A DNA stretch of 64,000 bases from Diadophis punctatus similis. Taxonomy: Eukaryota; Chordata; Lepidosauria; Squamata; Dipsadidae. Where the stretch lies: contig JALIGW010000002.1 in the NCBI GenBank assembly GCA_023053685.1, positions 249,372,856 to 249,436,855 of the forward strand. Reading direction: 5' to 3'. The translations under genes were made by a program, and so were the position numbers. Numbering within the stretch: the first letter of the stretch is position 1; the number at the start of each line of letters is the position of its first letter. Shown piece after piece: positions 35,010-45,291 of the stretch. Below the pieces are notes generated by a model. It was given only the letters and a program-made list of their open reading frames with translations. It did no database searches and was not told where the DNA came from.

Positions 35010-35325
35010 TACTGCTTCAGGGAATTTGCTAGCATAGTCAATCATGGTGAGTAAATACTTATTGCCTCTCCTAGTGACTCTATTAATCAGCCCTACAATA
35101 TCGACTCCAACTTTCGTGAACGGGACTGAAATAATTCTGTGGCACTGCAATTTGGCTCTGGTTTTGTCAGATCTTTTCCCTACCGTTTGACATGAGTGGC
35201 ATGATCTGCAATACAGTTGAACTTCTTTCCCCAAGCCTGGCTAATAAAATCTGTCTAATAACCGCGCCTTTGTCCTTTTAATACCCAAATGTCCCCCTGT
35301 GCTGTACGCATGAGCTAATTCTATC
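35010..35325 (-). pseudogene. Gypsy integrase fragment
   Basis: Zinc-binding HHCC region (a His pair around STGGHLG and Cys pair CRSCHSC) and the first part of the catalytic core with VDIVG and YASKFPEAVP. It ends at the junction with the inverted LTR terminus. The intact Gypsy at 39.3 kb lacks this domain. Confidence 0.8.
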
Positions 35326-35326
35326 A

Positions 35327-35742
35327 GTTACCTGCGGGACCGCATCCTACCACATACCTCCCTAAAACCGGTTAGGTCCCACAGAGAGGGCCTCCTCCGG
35401 GTCCCGTCGGCCAAACAATGTCGATTGGCGGGGCCGCGGGGGAGGGCCTTCTCTGTGGGAGCCCCGTCCCTCTGGAACCAACTGCCACCAGAGATCCGGA
35501 CTATCCCCACCCTGCTGGCCTTCCGTAAAGCCTTAAAAACATGGCTCTTCCGGCAGATGGGGTGAATAGGATAATCAGATTCCCCCTGAATGTTGCGTTT
35601 ATAATGTCTTCTTTTTTAATTATATTTTTAATTTAAATTTATGACTATTGTTTTTAAATGTACGTTTCTTATTCATGCTGTACGCCGCCCTGAGTCCCAC
35701 GGGATTGGGCGGCCTATAAGAGCGTCTAAATAAATAAATAAA
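35327..35742 (+). mobile_element. CR1/L2-clade LINE 3' end nested in Gypsy
   Basis: About 415 bp with the C-terminal LINE coding end, the 3' UTR GCCGCCCTGAGTCCCACGGG and an AAATAAATAAA tail. It separates the integrase from upstream pol. Confidence 0.85.
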
Positions 35743-36562
35743 GATCTTTGCGATATTTTTGTGGCACTAGAAGTTGTTTGATTGGCTTGCAGTGACTTCT
35801 AGTCACCCTCACTTTCGCCTCTCTCAGTAATTGCCCATTCTCAACTATAAATTTCTCCAGTTCATTCTCTGGTTTACTTTCGTTATCTTTATTTACTTCC
35901 CGAAACAAAGCTTGCAAGGTAGGATCTTGCATTTGCTCTTCTGCAAACTGTTGTTTGCTGGTCACATTTACACTTTCATTCGTTACTGGCAAGTTAAGTT
36001 GCACCTGGTCTAACTCTGCTTGATGGAAAACTTGTTTAATCTCCTTTTTAATTTCAGGGGAGACTCCTGCCCTTACGTTGTTGGATTTTTGTATTTGCTC
36101 TATCTGTTTCCCCAGACTATTGCCCACTAGTATGGGAGTAGGTATAGCATCGTAGATGGCAAAATCGTGGTAACCTTCCCATGTACTTATGGCTATCTTG
36201 ATACATGCTACCCTTGTATGTATCACTGGACCTCCCAGACCTCTTAATTTTTGCTTTCTCCTTCCAAAATATCTTGAGGCCTCACTAAATCACTTCTTAT
36301 TATGCTTATCACAGATCCAGTGTCACGTAGGCAAAAATAAGCCTGTTCATTAACTTTCACCTCCCATATATATTCAGGATCTGGTATGTTGTGTAAGGTT
36401 ATGCACACAAGGTTTCTGCAGATCCCATCCCACGACTCAGCAATGTCTTTTGCTTCCTGGGTCAGGCCTCCGTTTTGTTTTTCAACTGTGACCTGCTCTC
36501 TAGGCGTACTGTCACTCTTTGCTTCAGAAGACTCATTTGGCTTACGTATATAGAAACTGGTG
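35743..36562 (-). pseudogene. Gypsy protease-region fragment
   Basis: Open stretch 35726-36226 matching the protease C-terminal part of the larger Gypsy (TWEGYHDFAIYDAIPTPILVG). Upstream the aspartic protease site and nucleocapsid tail are present but frameshifted. Followed by the nested CR1 and integrase. Confidence 0.75.
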
Positions 36563-36566
36563 TAAG

Positions 36567-37131
36567 TGTTGTAAGGAATATCCTTCTGGGTTCAGTTCCA
36601 AGTGGGGAAAAAGACACTGGATTCATGAAGGTTGCTTGGAAAGAAGGTTTAATGGTGGACAGGAGCACATGGCATGAGCCCCTGTACAGAAAAGGTAGCT
36701 TACATGGTTCCAGGTGAAGAGAAAAAGAGAGAAAAGAGATGCTGAGTTCCTTGTTTTATAGTCTCTGTTGGGTCCCACCTCTTAGTTTCCTGTTCCTGTA
36801 TAGAAATGTATCCCATTGGCTCTCAGACCCCCAGGGGCATGCTGGGGCAGCTCTTGGCTTTTGTCTAATCCAGCTTTGGCTGAATGAAAGGGCCTTGGGC
36901 AAATCCTATTGTGGTTTTATTATGCAGAAGACTTCCAGTCCAGGTGAGAGGAATATGTGAGCTGGGCCCAGCCCCCAATGACCCATTGGCAAGGGGTGGG
37001 GGTTTCCAAGAGGAGTCTTTTGTTTGTTTAAAAGCATGTTTCCAGATGTGTTCCACAGAATATTTTCTACCTTTTAATATCTCCTAGGATATCTCGTTTC
37101 CTAGGAGAGGGGTGGGTGCTAACTTCCTACA
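36567..37131 (-). mobile_element. Solo LTR of an endogenous retrovirus-like element
   Basis: 565 bp starting and ending TG...CA on the minus strand (TGTAGGAAGTTAGC to TTACAACA), flanked by a 4-bp TAAG duplication (36563-36566 and 37132-37135). The intact Gypsy has the uninterrupted sequence near 43000. A TATAAAA box lies near 36760 and an ATTAAA polyadenylation signal near 36650 on the minus strand. No internal retroviral genes remain. Confidence 0.8.
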
Positions 37132-37190
37132 TAAGCATCATTTTTCCTATCTTTATAAAATGTTTTGGATTGGTTACATTGAAACTGCCT

Positions 37191-37771
37191 GAGGCCTATC
37201 TTTCTCTCCTGTCAACTTCCCTCTTGGACAGTCAAATTCAGGCAGAGATTCTCTGTAAATCCTCCCTCTTTTGAAGTAACACACAGAGCTCCTCAGCTCT
37301 CCACACTAAGTCTTCCCTCCTGGGATTTACCACATAACAGAGCTTCCCTTAGCTCTTCAAAGCACTTCTCACTAAATTCTTCCCTCATGGAAGTTCACAC
37401 AAAACAGAGAGCTTTCTTTAGCTCTTCTCACTAATACAGACAGAGAGCTTTCTTCTATCTCTTCTTACTAAACCTTCCTTCTTTTGGAAGTTATCACATA
37501 ACATAACAGAGAGCTCCACATCTCTCTCAGCCAGGCCTTTTATAGTTCCTGGCCCTGCTATCTATGATCCGATTGGCTGTCTCTTATGATGTCATCTATC
37601 CCCCCTCCCTTCTGGAGCACTGGGATAAACACCTCCCCCTTCTTACTTACCATGCATTTTAAAAGCTGTCTGGCTCTATACTTACTGATTTAAACAGTTC
37701 CTTTTAACAACATTAAAACTTTCTACAACAACTTACTATTTTACATTCAGTACCTGTATGTGGGCACCACA
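37191..37771 (-). mobile_element. Partial Gypsy LTR of the deleted element
   Basis: Matches the outer part of the LTRs at 39307 and 45292 (GAGCTCTTTTCTAGCTC-type units, TATA region near 37540, terminus GGGCACCACA on plus), but diverged. Joined directly to nucleocapsid sequence at 37191. Confidence 0.75.
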
Positions 37772-38150
37772 ACTTGTCAAACCGTAACACGGTTGTCCTA
37801 ATGCAAGTTCAGGGAGGACAGAAACCTCCCATGGAGGTTCAAACCAGAAATCAAAATATTTTCCATTTCTTTCAGAAAACCACATAATTCTTCTTCCCGA
37901 TCAGGTGAGAGATAAAGGAGAGGAAAATTTAAAAGAGAAGCTGGAAAAAATAGAGTATGCAAAACTCATGGATATATTACATGAAAAGTAAAGGGAGATA
38001 ATTTTTATTCAGAAAAAAAGGAAAACATCTGGAAGTCAGTGGGGAGGAAAAAGTCACTTGGGGTGCTAAGTAGGGCAGAGAGAGAAGCAGGCCTTGCTCT
38101 GGCAGAAAACTGGCGAAGACCTGAATCCCAGCAGTTTGGAGACCTGGATT
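37772..38150 (+). pseudogene. Zinc-finger exon leader relic (right copy of the second site)
   Basis: Mirror of 13660-13970. TTTCTTTCAG acceptor-like site near 37875, then a Lys/Glu-rich coding stretch with KLEKIEYAKLMDILHEK and a stop, ending GGAAGTCAGTGGGGAGG as in the finger-exon leader at 54270. No fingers follow. Confidence 0.55.
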
Positions 38151-39306
38151 GAAATATAAAGAGATTATATGACGAGCCAAGGTGGCGCAGCAGTTAGAGT
38201 GCAGTACTGCAGGCTACTTTAGCTGACTGATCAGCAGTTCAGCTGTTCAAATCTCACCGGCTCAGGGTTGACTTAGCCCTCCATCCTTCTGAGGTAGGTA
38301 AAATGAGGACCCAGATTGTTGGGGGCAATGTAAATATACATTGCTTAATGGTGTAAACCGCTTAGAGAGTGCTTGCACTATGAGGCGGTATATAAGTCTC
38401 ACTAATAAATAATAAATATGGACTTGAGATCTAAATAAAAAAATTGTGAACTTTGTTAACTGGACTGGATTGATAAAGAGACTATATGGACTTGTGAGTC
38501 AATAAAAAATTTGTGAACTTTGTGAATTGTGAATTTGACAATATGGAGGCGGCGTGTGTTTATGAAGAACTGGCTGGGGTGTTAAAATACATTTATGAAG
38601 ATTTTAAAAATTGTCTTTTAGACTTTAAAGGTGGAAAGAAAACAGAAAAGAAGCTGGAATTTAAGGAAAGAATTAACAATGGTGGGAAATGAAGATGAAG
38701 AAAAAGAAGAACAAAAAGATTACAAAGATGAAAAGAGAACTGAAGAGAAAAAACAAATTTATGATTACACTGAGATTTATAGTGACAAAAAAATGAAAAG
38801 GAACTTGAAACTAAAAGACAGATTGATGATTATATCAGGATTTATAATGATTAATATAGTAGGTCAATTGTTGGAAGTATATATAATTTGGACAATTATT
38901 ACCCTTTTTATATGATTTGTTTTATATACGATTTGTATAACTTACAAATCTGATTTAATATTGAAAGGATTCAGATGATTATTGATATTTTTGGAATGAT
39001 ATAAGATCTGTATAATCAATACTCTTAAAGGTCTTTATATAAGTTTATATAATTTATAAGTTGGATTTTTTTATGGGGAATTTAAAATGTTATTAACCAA
39101 TGGATGGAATAGTAATGACAAGAATTGTATTTGTTTAAATATAGAGAATGAGTTAAAATTAAATTTTAAAAAGTTAGAAAGTTGGAAGGGAGATATGGAA
39201 GGGGAGAAGAAATTAAAATTTTTGGGCATCTAGAAATGATAGAACTAAAAAAAAAAGATGATTAAAGATACCAATTGAGGCATCAAGAGGCATAAGAGAT
39301 CATGAC
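38150..39306 (+). mobile_element. L1-like LINE, 5' side of Gypsy insertion
   Basis: Contains an ORF1-like start (YEELAGVLKYIYEDFKN) and an open stretch 38631-38915 rich in Glu and Lys, then AT-rich sequence shared with 57180-57760. It is split by the Gypsy at 39307 and resumes at 46909. The left-arm mirror is 12114-13600. Confidence 0.7.
38174..38405 (+). mobile_element. Sauria-type SINE, variant subfamily
   Basis: GAGCCAAGGTGGCGCAGCAG head, GTTCAAATC B box, and a divergent 3' half with an inserted GTAAATATAC segment before TGTAAACCGCTTAGAG. Absent from the left arm. Neighbouring sequence around it is partly duplicated (GACTTGAGATCT... twice). Confidence 0.85.
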
Positions 39307-40843
39307 TGCGGGGGGGGGGTGTTTCGCATCTCCCGCACCCTTCCCTCCTGTCACAGGTTTACTCGTTTGATATGTCTTGGTAGCGATTTTGTTTAATTTT
39401 CCTTTTATATCTCCCTGACCAAGGGTTGCACCCCCTGTTTCACTTTTCTCTCTCTTTAGAGGCTTGCTTCTTCTTTTGGAATATCTCTAAGCTCTGCAGG
39501 ATTGTTTAAGATTTGCTTTATGTGTGGAATAGACAGACGTTGACACGTTTCTTGAACAAACTATTAAACTGTTTATTTAAATACAACTTCTCAGTAATTG
39601 TCAAGTGAATTTGTTACAGCCACCAGCTCTTCAATTCTTTCTTTTACTTTTTCCTTCCTCTCTGAGATTCTCTTTGCTTTCCTGACTAAACCTAAGCAAA
39701 TCTAATTCTTCTTTGTTTCTAGACCTGTGGATAAGAGCACGTTTCACCGTTTACCTCTATCCACAGATTATTCAATATATATCAATCACTCTTGTTCCCT
39801 GACCCTGGCTCCTGCTTTCCACAGAACTACCTAAGGCCTACTTCCCTCTTTGGAAGTCACACACAGAGCTCCTCAGCTCTTCTCACTAATACAGACAGAG
39901 AGCTTTCTTCTAGCTCTTCTCAGCACTTCTCACTAAATCTTCTTTCTTTTTAAAGTTACCACATAACGTAACAAGAGAGCCCTTTTCTAGCTCTTCTCTC
40001 TAGCTCTTCCTTCTATTGGAAGTTACCTCATAACATAACAGAGCTTCCCTCCTTTGGCAATTACTTCATAACTTTACAGAGAGCTCTTTTCTAGCTCTTC
40101 TTACTAAACCTTCCTTCTATGGAAGTTCACCTCATAACATAACAGAGCTTTCCTCCTTTGACAATTACTTCGTAACATTACAGAGAGCCTTCTTCCTTTG
40201 GCAATTACCTCATAACTTAACAAAGAGCTCTTTTCTAGCTCTTCTTACTAAACCTTCCTTCTATGGAAGTTCACCTCATAACATGAGAGAGCTCTTCCCT
40301 CCTTTGGCAATTACTTCATAACATTACAGAGAGCTCTTTTCTAGCTCTTCTTACTAAACCTTCCTTCTATGGAAGTTCACCTCATAACATAACAGAGCTT
40401 TCCTCCTTTGACAATTACTTCGTAACATTACAGAGAGCCTTCTTCCTTTAGCAATTACCTCATAACTTAACAAAGAGCTCTTTTCTAGCTCTTCTTACTA
40501 AACCTTCCTTCTATGGAAGTTCACCTCATAACATAAGGAGAGAGCTCTTCCCTCCTTTGGCAATTACTTCATAACATTACAGAGAGCTCGACATTTCTCT
40601 CAGCCAGGCCTTTTATAGCTCCTGGCCCTGCTGTCTATGCTCCTATTGGCTGTCTTTTATGATGTCATCTATCCCCCCTCCCTTCTGGAGCACTGGGATA
40701 AACACCTCCCCCTTTCTACTTACCATGTATTTTAAAGCTGTCTGGCTCTATACTTACTTGTTTAAACAATTCCTTTTAACAACATTTTAACTTTAAACAA
40801 CAACTTACAATTTTACATTCAGTACCTGTATGCGGGCACCACA
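39307..40843 (-). repeat. Gypsy 3' LTR
   Basis: 1537 bp, TG...CA on the minus strand (TGTGGTGCCC to CCGCA). TATAAAAGG lies at 40609-40617 (minus). Contains two ~250-bp tandem units (40081-40330, 40331-40580). Differs from the 5' LTR by few substitutions and one ~75-bp gap. Confidence 0.9.
40081..40580 (-). repeat. Tandem 250-bp units in the Gypsy LTR
   Basis: Units open with GAGCTCTTTTCTAGCTC and alternate 144- and 106-bp sub-units. They lie between TATA and polyadenylation signal, so they belong to the transcribed R/leader part. The same arrangement is at 46138-46640 in the other LTR. Confidence 0.8.
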
Positions 40844-40858
40844 ACTCCTTCCCCTTGG
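40844..40858 (-). promoter_or_regulatory. Gypsy polypurine tract
   Basis: On the minus strand CCAAGGGGAAGGAGT directly precedes the 3' LTR start TGTGGTGCCC. It would prime plus-strand synthesis. Confidence 0.75.
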
Positions 40859-40969
40859 AATTGAAAAAAAAATGACAACGTCATTTTTTTTCTTCAAAGT
40901 TACCTGTGGGTATAAAACTTTAAACAGAATATTTTCCAACTGTCATGATTAGAGCAATTTTTACAGTCA

Positions 40970-41238
40970 TTACATGATAAGTCTCTGTAAGTCTTTATTA
41001 ATCTGGTGCCGGTCTGCTTGCTTCCTTGTCATCCTCTCGTTGTCAGGGTTCCGTCTCGGTTCCACCTGCTTCTGCGTTGTCCTGGCATCGTCCGGGCTCT
41101 GTCTCGGTTCCACTTGCTTCCGCATCATCCTGGCATTGTCCGGGCTCCGTCTCGGTTCCTCTCCGGCCTCGTCCTCACCTCGTCTTCGTGGACCGCCGTC
41201 CGCAGGATCTTCTTGGTCGATGCTGGACAAAGCATCTG
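40970..41238 (-). pseudogene. End of Gypsy RNase H region with 16-residue repeats
   Basis: On the minus strand the sequence GRENRVADALSSI (end of RNase H in Gypsy pol) is followed by a tail with three 48-bp tandem units coding EPRRSPDNARMMRKQV-type repeats, then a stop near 40970. It is in a different frame from the large ORF at 41239. Confidence 0.65.
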
Positions 41239-43557
41239 CTACCCTGTTCTCTCTTCCTTTACACTGAAGTGTTTTTTTTTATTTCTATGGTAAATGCTAT
41301 CTCTGACTGCCTCCTTTTTCAACTTTACGTGCATTTCTTTTGGCAATTTATGTCGCCCTATGGAATTTGTGTTCACTCTGAAGGCCTCATCTATTTCTCT
41401 TATTATTTCTTGCTTATCATGTTGCATTGTTAATTCTGCTATCTTTTTGTCTGTGTTAAGTTTATGTTCTGTGCCCTTTGCTTTCCCTGGTTTCTCTGTG
41501 AACCCACTAGCATACTCTCTAACTAGGCACATTAGTTGTTCCTTTTGTTCCTTCATTGGTTTGGGACTTATATTCACTTTCTGTATAGAATTTTCTTTTG
41601 GTTGAGTCTGATCATTGGTTGGGCAAAATATATCTAACCCTTCATCTTCTATCTGGTTATAAAGAACCACCTGCTCTGGATTCCAATACTGCTTTATCGA
41701 ATTCACGTGCACAACCCTCTCTAAATTATCATCTATTCTCTTAATTACGTAATTTACAGGAGTGGTCTGTTTAATTATCTCATAGGGACCTTCCCAGTCA
41801 TTTTGCCATTTGCTTCCTTTTACATAACGTAGGAACAGTACTCTATCTCCTGTCACAAACTGTTTATCTTTTGCCTTTTTGTTATACCATTGGCTCTGTC
41901 TTGCTTGAGCTTCAATTCCATTTTGTTGTGCATATTTCATAGCTTCTGCCATGTCTTCTTTTAGCTTTTCCACATAAGCTATAACCTCCATAGATTCCTT
42001 TTCTTGTTCTACAGCCCTCTCTTTCCTCACTAAGTCTAAAAGACCCATTAATGTTCCTCCATATACCGGCTCACATGGACTGTCACCTGTGCTCGAATGT
42101 CCAGCGTCTATATTAATCGGCCCTACATTATCAACTATAAATGTTTCCATATCATCCTCTGGCTTACTTTCCTTATCTTTATCTACTTCCTGAAACAAAG
42201 TTAGCAAGGTAGGATCTTGCATTTGCTCTTCTGCAAACTGCTGTTTGCTGGCCACATTTATGCTCTCCTTCATTACTGGCAAGTTAAGTTGCACCTGGTC
42301 TGACTCTGTTTGACAGAAAACTTGCTTAATCTCCTTTTTACCTTCAGGGGAGACTCCTGCCCTCACGTTGTTGGATTTTTGTATTTGCTCTATCTGTTTC
42401 CCCAGACTATTGCCCACTAGTATGGGAGTAGGTATAGCATCATAGATGGCAAAATCATGATAACCTTCCCATGTACCTATGGCTATCTTGATACGTGCCA
42501 CTCTTGTATGTATCACTGGACCTCCCAGACCTCTTAATTTTAAGCTTCCTCCTTCCACAATATCTTGAGGCCTCACTAAATCACGTTTTATTATGCTTAG
42601 CACAGATCCAGTGTCACGTAGGCAAAAACAAGCCTGTTTATTAATTTTAACCTCCCATAAATATTCAGGATCTGGCATGTCGTGTACGTTTATGCACACA
42701 AGGTTTCTGCAGATCCCATCCCATGACTCAGCACTGTCTTTTGCTTCCTGGGTCAGGCCTCCATTTTGTTTTTCTACTGTGACCTGCCCTCTAGGCCCAC
42801 TGTCACTCTCTACTTCAGAAGACTCATTTGGCTTACGTATGTAGAAACTGGTGTAAACCTCATTTTTCTTATCTTTATAGGCACTGTCTTTTGCTTCCTG
42901 GGTCAGGCAGCCATTTTGTTTCTTAACTGTGACCTGCCCTCTAGGCCTACTGTCATTCTCTACTTCAGAAGATTCATTTGGTTTACGTATGCAGAAACTG
43001 GTGTAAACATCATTTTTCCTATTTTTATTAAATGTTTTGGATTGGTTACATTGAAACTGCATATGGCCTGGCTTGTGACACTTGAAGCAAATACCATCTC
43101 TATTAAAATTTGTTTGTGCCTTTTCTTTTGCTTGCCTATAGATTTTTTCTTTCTGAGGTAAAGGTTCCCTGTATGTTTGGACTTTCAATTCTTTCCTATA
43201 TGCATTTGGATTTCTATATGGTTTATTTCTTATGTCTGGAGTGACTGGTTTCTGGAAACTCTCTTCATATGCCTGCATCATAGAATCTGCCCACAGGGCT
43301 GCCTCTTCTATTCTTTGAAATTGCTTGTCAGGGACTAGCCACTTGATTTGCCCTGGGAGAAGCTCATACAAGCGTTCTAGGGCTAATAATTCTTGTAATT
43401 GTTCTAGACTTCCCACCTTAGCTTCCCTGAGCCAATCCATTAAATGTTTCTTTATTCTGGAGGCCACTTGAGCATATGTCTCTCTCCCTTTTCTGTACAC
43501 TGACCTAAAAGCCTTCCTGTAATGTTCAGAAGTCAGCCTGAACCTCTGTTTGATCAC
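41239..43557 (-). CDS. Gypsy gag C-part, protease, integrase tail and L1 ORF1 patch, 772 codons
   Basis: Order from the N-terminus: a SCAN-like capsid C-terminal domain (about residues 1-100, LLALERLYELLPGQIKW), a CCHC zinc knuckle (CFKCHKPGHMQFQC, ~165), a duplicated ~45-residue segment (TSFCIRKPNESSEVE and TSFYIRKPNESSEVE), an aspartic protease site (LRDTGSVLS, ~315), then at about 485 a jump straight to the integrase C-terminal part (SPCEPVYG, GPYEIIK), then the beginning of RT (REYASGFTEKPGKAKG). The last ~60 residues (IDEAFRVNTNSIGRHKLPKE) match L1 ORF1p, not Gypsy. RT and the integrase core are missing while the frame stays open. The integrase-before-RT order is that of Gmr1-type elements. 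Confidence 0.85.
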   Translation of the reverse strand: MIKQRFRLTSEHYRKAFRSVYRKGRETYAQVASRIKKHLMDWLREAKVGSLEQLQELLALERLYELLPGQIKWLVPDKQFQRIEEAALWADSMMQAYEESFQKPVTPDIRNKPYRNPNAYRKELKVQTYREPLPQKEKIYRQAKEKAQTNFNRDGICFKCHKPGHMQFQCNQSKTFNKNRKNDVYTSFCIRKPNESSEVENDSRPRGQVTVKKQNGCLTQEAKDSAYKDKKNEVYTSFYIRKPNESSEVESDSGPRGQVTVEKQNGGLTQEAKDSAESWDGICRNLVCINVHDMPDPEYLWEVKINKQACFCLRDTGSVLSIIKRDLVRPQDIVEGGSLKLRGLGGPVIHTRVARIKIAIGTWEGYHDFAIYDAIPTPILVGNSLGKQIEQIQKSNNVRAGVSPEGKKEIKQVFCQTESDQVQLNLPVMKESINVASKQQFAEEQMQDPTLLTLFQEVDKDKESKPEDDMETFIVDNVGPINIDAGHSSTGDSPCEPVYGGTLMGLLDLVRKERAVEQEKESMEVIAYVEKLKEDMAEAMKYAQQNGIEAQARQSQWYNKKAKDKQFVTGDRVLFLRYVKGSKWQNDWEGPYEIIKQTTPVNYVIKRIDDNLERVVHVNSIKQYWNPEQVVLYNQIEDEGLDIFCPTNDQTQPKENSIQKVNISPKPMKEQKEQLMCLVREYASGFTEKPGKAKGTEHKLNTDKKIAELTMQHDKQEIIREIDEAFRVNTNSIGRHKLPKEMHVKLKKEAVRDSIYHRNKKKHFSVKEERTG

Positions 43558-43579
43558 TTCTTTAAAGCGTGTGTATGAC

Positions 43580-44208
43580 CAGTGGTGGGTTCCTACCAGT
43601 GCGGTCCACTCTATAGCACCGGTAGCGGCCTGCTGGTGATGTCACAGTACCGGTGCAGTCAGTTGCCGGTGCCTGGGTGCCGCTATTTTTTTACAAAAAT
43701 TGTTTTTAAATTTTTTTTAAAAAAATTTCTTCTGCGCATGCCCAGAAGCCGAGCTTCCGGCACTGTGCATGCGCTGCCTTCCTACCCCACAGTGAGTCCA
43801 AGCAGGGGAGGATGGTTGAGGGAGCGCATGAGATGCTGAAAGAATGGGCGGCAGGAGCTATCTCCATTCCCCTCCCTTCAGCAGTCCAAGAAGCCACGAA
43901 CGCGCGGTGATGGTCCTGGCTTCTCGAGCTGCTGAGGGGAGGGGGAACAGGCGGCAGGAGCCTAGGATCATCGAATGGGGAGAAGCATTCAGGCCGGACG
44001 GAGCCTCCTAGAAGAACCACTGCTGCGGTCTTGCTGCTCCCGCTGCGGGGGGGGGGCTGCGTTGCGGGTGGGCAATGCCCCCCTGCTTCTCCGGCTGCTG
44101 CCAAACTCCTGAGGCCCACGCCCACCCAGTCACATGGCTGGCAAGCCATACCCACAAAATAAGCCACGCCCACAGAGTGGTAGTAAAAAAATTAGGAACC
44201 CGCCTCTG
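43580..44208. mobile_element. hAT MITE in Gypsy gag, 629 bp
   Basis: Same family as 28399-29039. Flanked by the 8-bp duplication TGTATGAC (43572-43579 and 44209-44216). The Gypsy gag reading frame is interrupted exactly by this insertion and its duplication, so it landed after the Gypsy. Confidence 0.93.
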
Positions 44209-44216
44209 TGTATGAC

Positions 44217-44719
44217 ATAGCATCTTCATCACTTAAACTGGAATATATTTCTAGAAGTTGTCCGGCTAATCTGGGCCTCAAATATCCCATTCGATTCTCC
44301 TCAGGCACACTCAGTTCTAAGCAAATCCTTTCAAAAGCAGATATAAATGATTGGACATCATCTCCTGGAGAATACATAGGGAATCTTTTTATGTCAATCT
44401 TTTCATGGCTACTTGTTCCTCCAGATCCTTGTTCTACCTGTGACATTTTTAATTTTGCCATAGCCAATTCATGTTCAAAGGCTTCTTTCTGCATTCTAGC
44501 CTGCATCTCCCTCTCTTCTCTTTCTTGCTCTCTGGAAAATTCCATTTCTCTTATATCCCGTTCATGGCTTAACTTAATTCTCAAAAGTTCAGCTTCCAAG
44601 TTTACATTTAACATGGGCTCATCAACCTGTGCCCCTTCACCCCCAGCTGACTGTATCTGTCTTCTAGTTCTTGTTTCCATTTTTTTTAAGGTTTTAAAAT
44701 GACAAGCCTCTTTCCTCAA
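44217..44719 (-). CDS. Gypsy gag N-terminal part
   Basis: About 170 codons before the MITE. Starts near 44719, or at the Met at 44681 (METRTRRQIQ). A long charged helix (about residues 45-90, rich in Glu, Arg and Lys, coiled-coil-like) is followed by the capsid N-terminal region with IKRFPMYSPGDDVQSFI. Truncated by the hAT insertion; the rest of the capsid is at 43557 downward. Structural protein of the particle by family. Confidence 0.8.
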
Positions 44720-45260
44720 CCTATGAGCTCCTTTTTATATGTATATATATAGTCTTTCTTTTATTTTATTTTCACAGTGATACGATTGTCCTCCCTTACA
44801 ATACCAATTAAACTTTTACCTCAGAGAGGATCAATCTACACCTTTCAAACTGAATTTTGACCCTACTCGAACTCGCACCCTGAGTCCTTCGTGGATTAAC
44901 ACAAGGCTTTCAATGTCCAGCAGTTTCGAGTGGTGTTTCTACTTTACCAGCCTCAGTTTACCTCAAAACACCCTCTCTGCTTACTTTCAGCCAATCTCCT
45001 TACTTTTACTCTTTTTCGTTTACCTCAGGAGATCAGACCTTCAGCCTTAAAATTTTAAAACTCAATGTCCAGCAGTTTTGAGTGGTGTTTCTACTTTACC
45101 AGTCTCAGTTTACCTCAAAACACCCTCTCTGCCTACTTTAAGTCAATCTCCTTACTTTATCCTTGTTTGTTTACCTCAGGAGATGTGACCTTCAGCCTTA
45201 AAATTTTAAAATTCAAGAATTTTTCTCTCAGCTTTTTGTGCTAAGTATTATTTCGTTCTC
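44720..45260 (-). other. Gypsy 5' untranslated leader
   Basis: Between the primer site and gag. Contains an imperfect ~120-bp tandem duplication (44900-45060 and 45060-45210, phrases TCCAGCAGTTT and TCGAGTGGTGTTTC). No ORF. Confidence 0.65.
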
Positions 45261-45266
45261 CACGAG

Positions 45267-45290
45267 TTCAAATCCCACTGCTGCCACCAG
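45267..45290 (-). promoter_or_regulatory. Gypsy primer binding site, tRNA-Leu type
   Basis: On the minus strand TGGTGGCAGCAGTGGGATTT lies two bases after the 5' LTR end and is complementary (one mismatch) to the 3' end of vertebrate tRNA-Leu (…CCACCGCTGCCACCA). Confidence 0.75.
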
Positions 45291-45291
45291 T

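Larger units (their letters stand above)
34991..37771 (-). mobile_element. Deleted Gypsy (Gmr1-like) derivative with terminal inverted repeats
   Basis: On the minus strand: partial LTR (37771 to about 37191), then directly nucleocapsid/protease-region sequence, then integrase up to about 35010. The gag and the rest of the LTR are deleted at a short shared word near 37191. The last 24 bp at the low end (TGTGGTGCCCACATACAGGT...) are an inverted copy of the LTR start at 37748-37771, so the unit is bounded by inverted repeats. A CR1 tail and a solo LTR are nested inside. Confidence 0.75.

Noticed and set aside
2793..38405. tRNA genes at the three A-box/B-box sites
   Set aside because: The boxes belong to SINE heads with SINE bodies and tails; no intact cloverleaf or anticodon arm.
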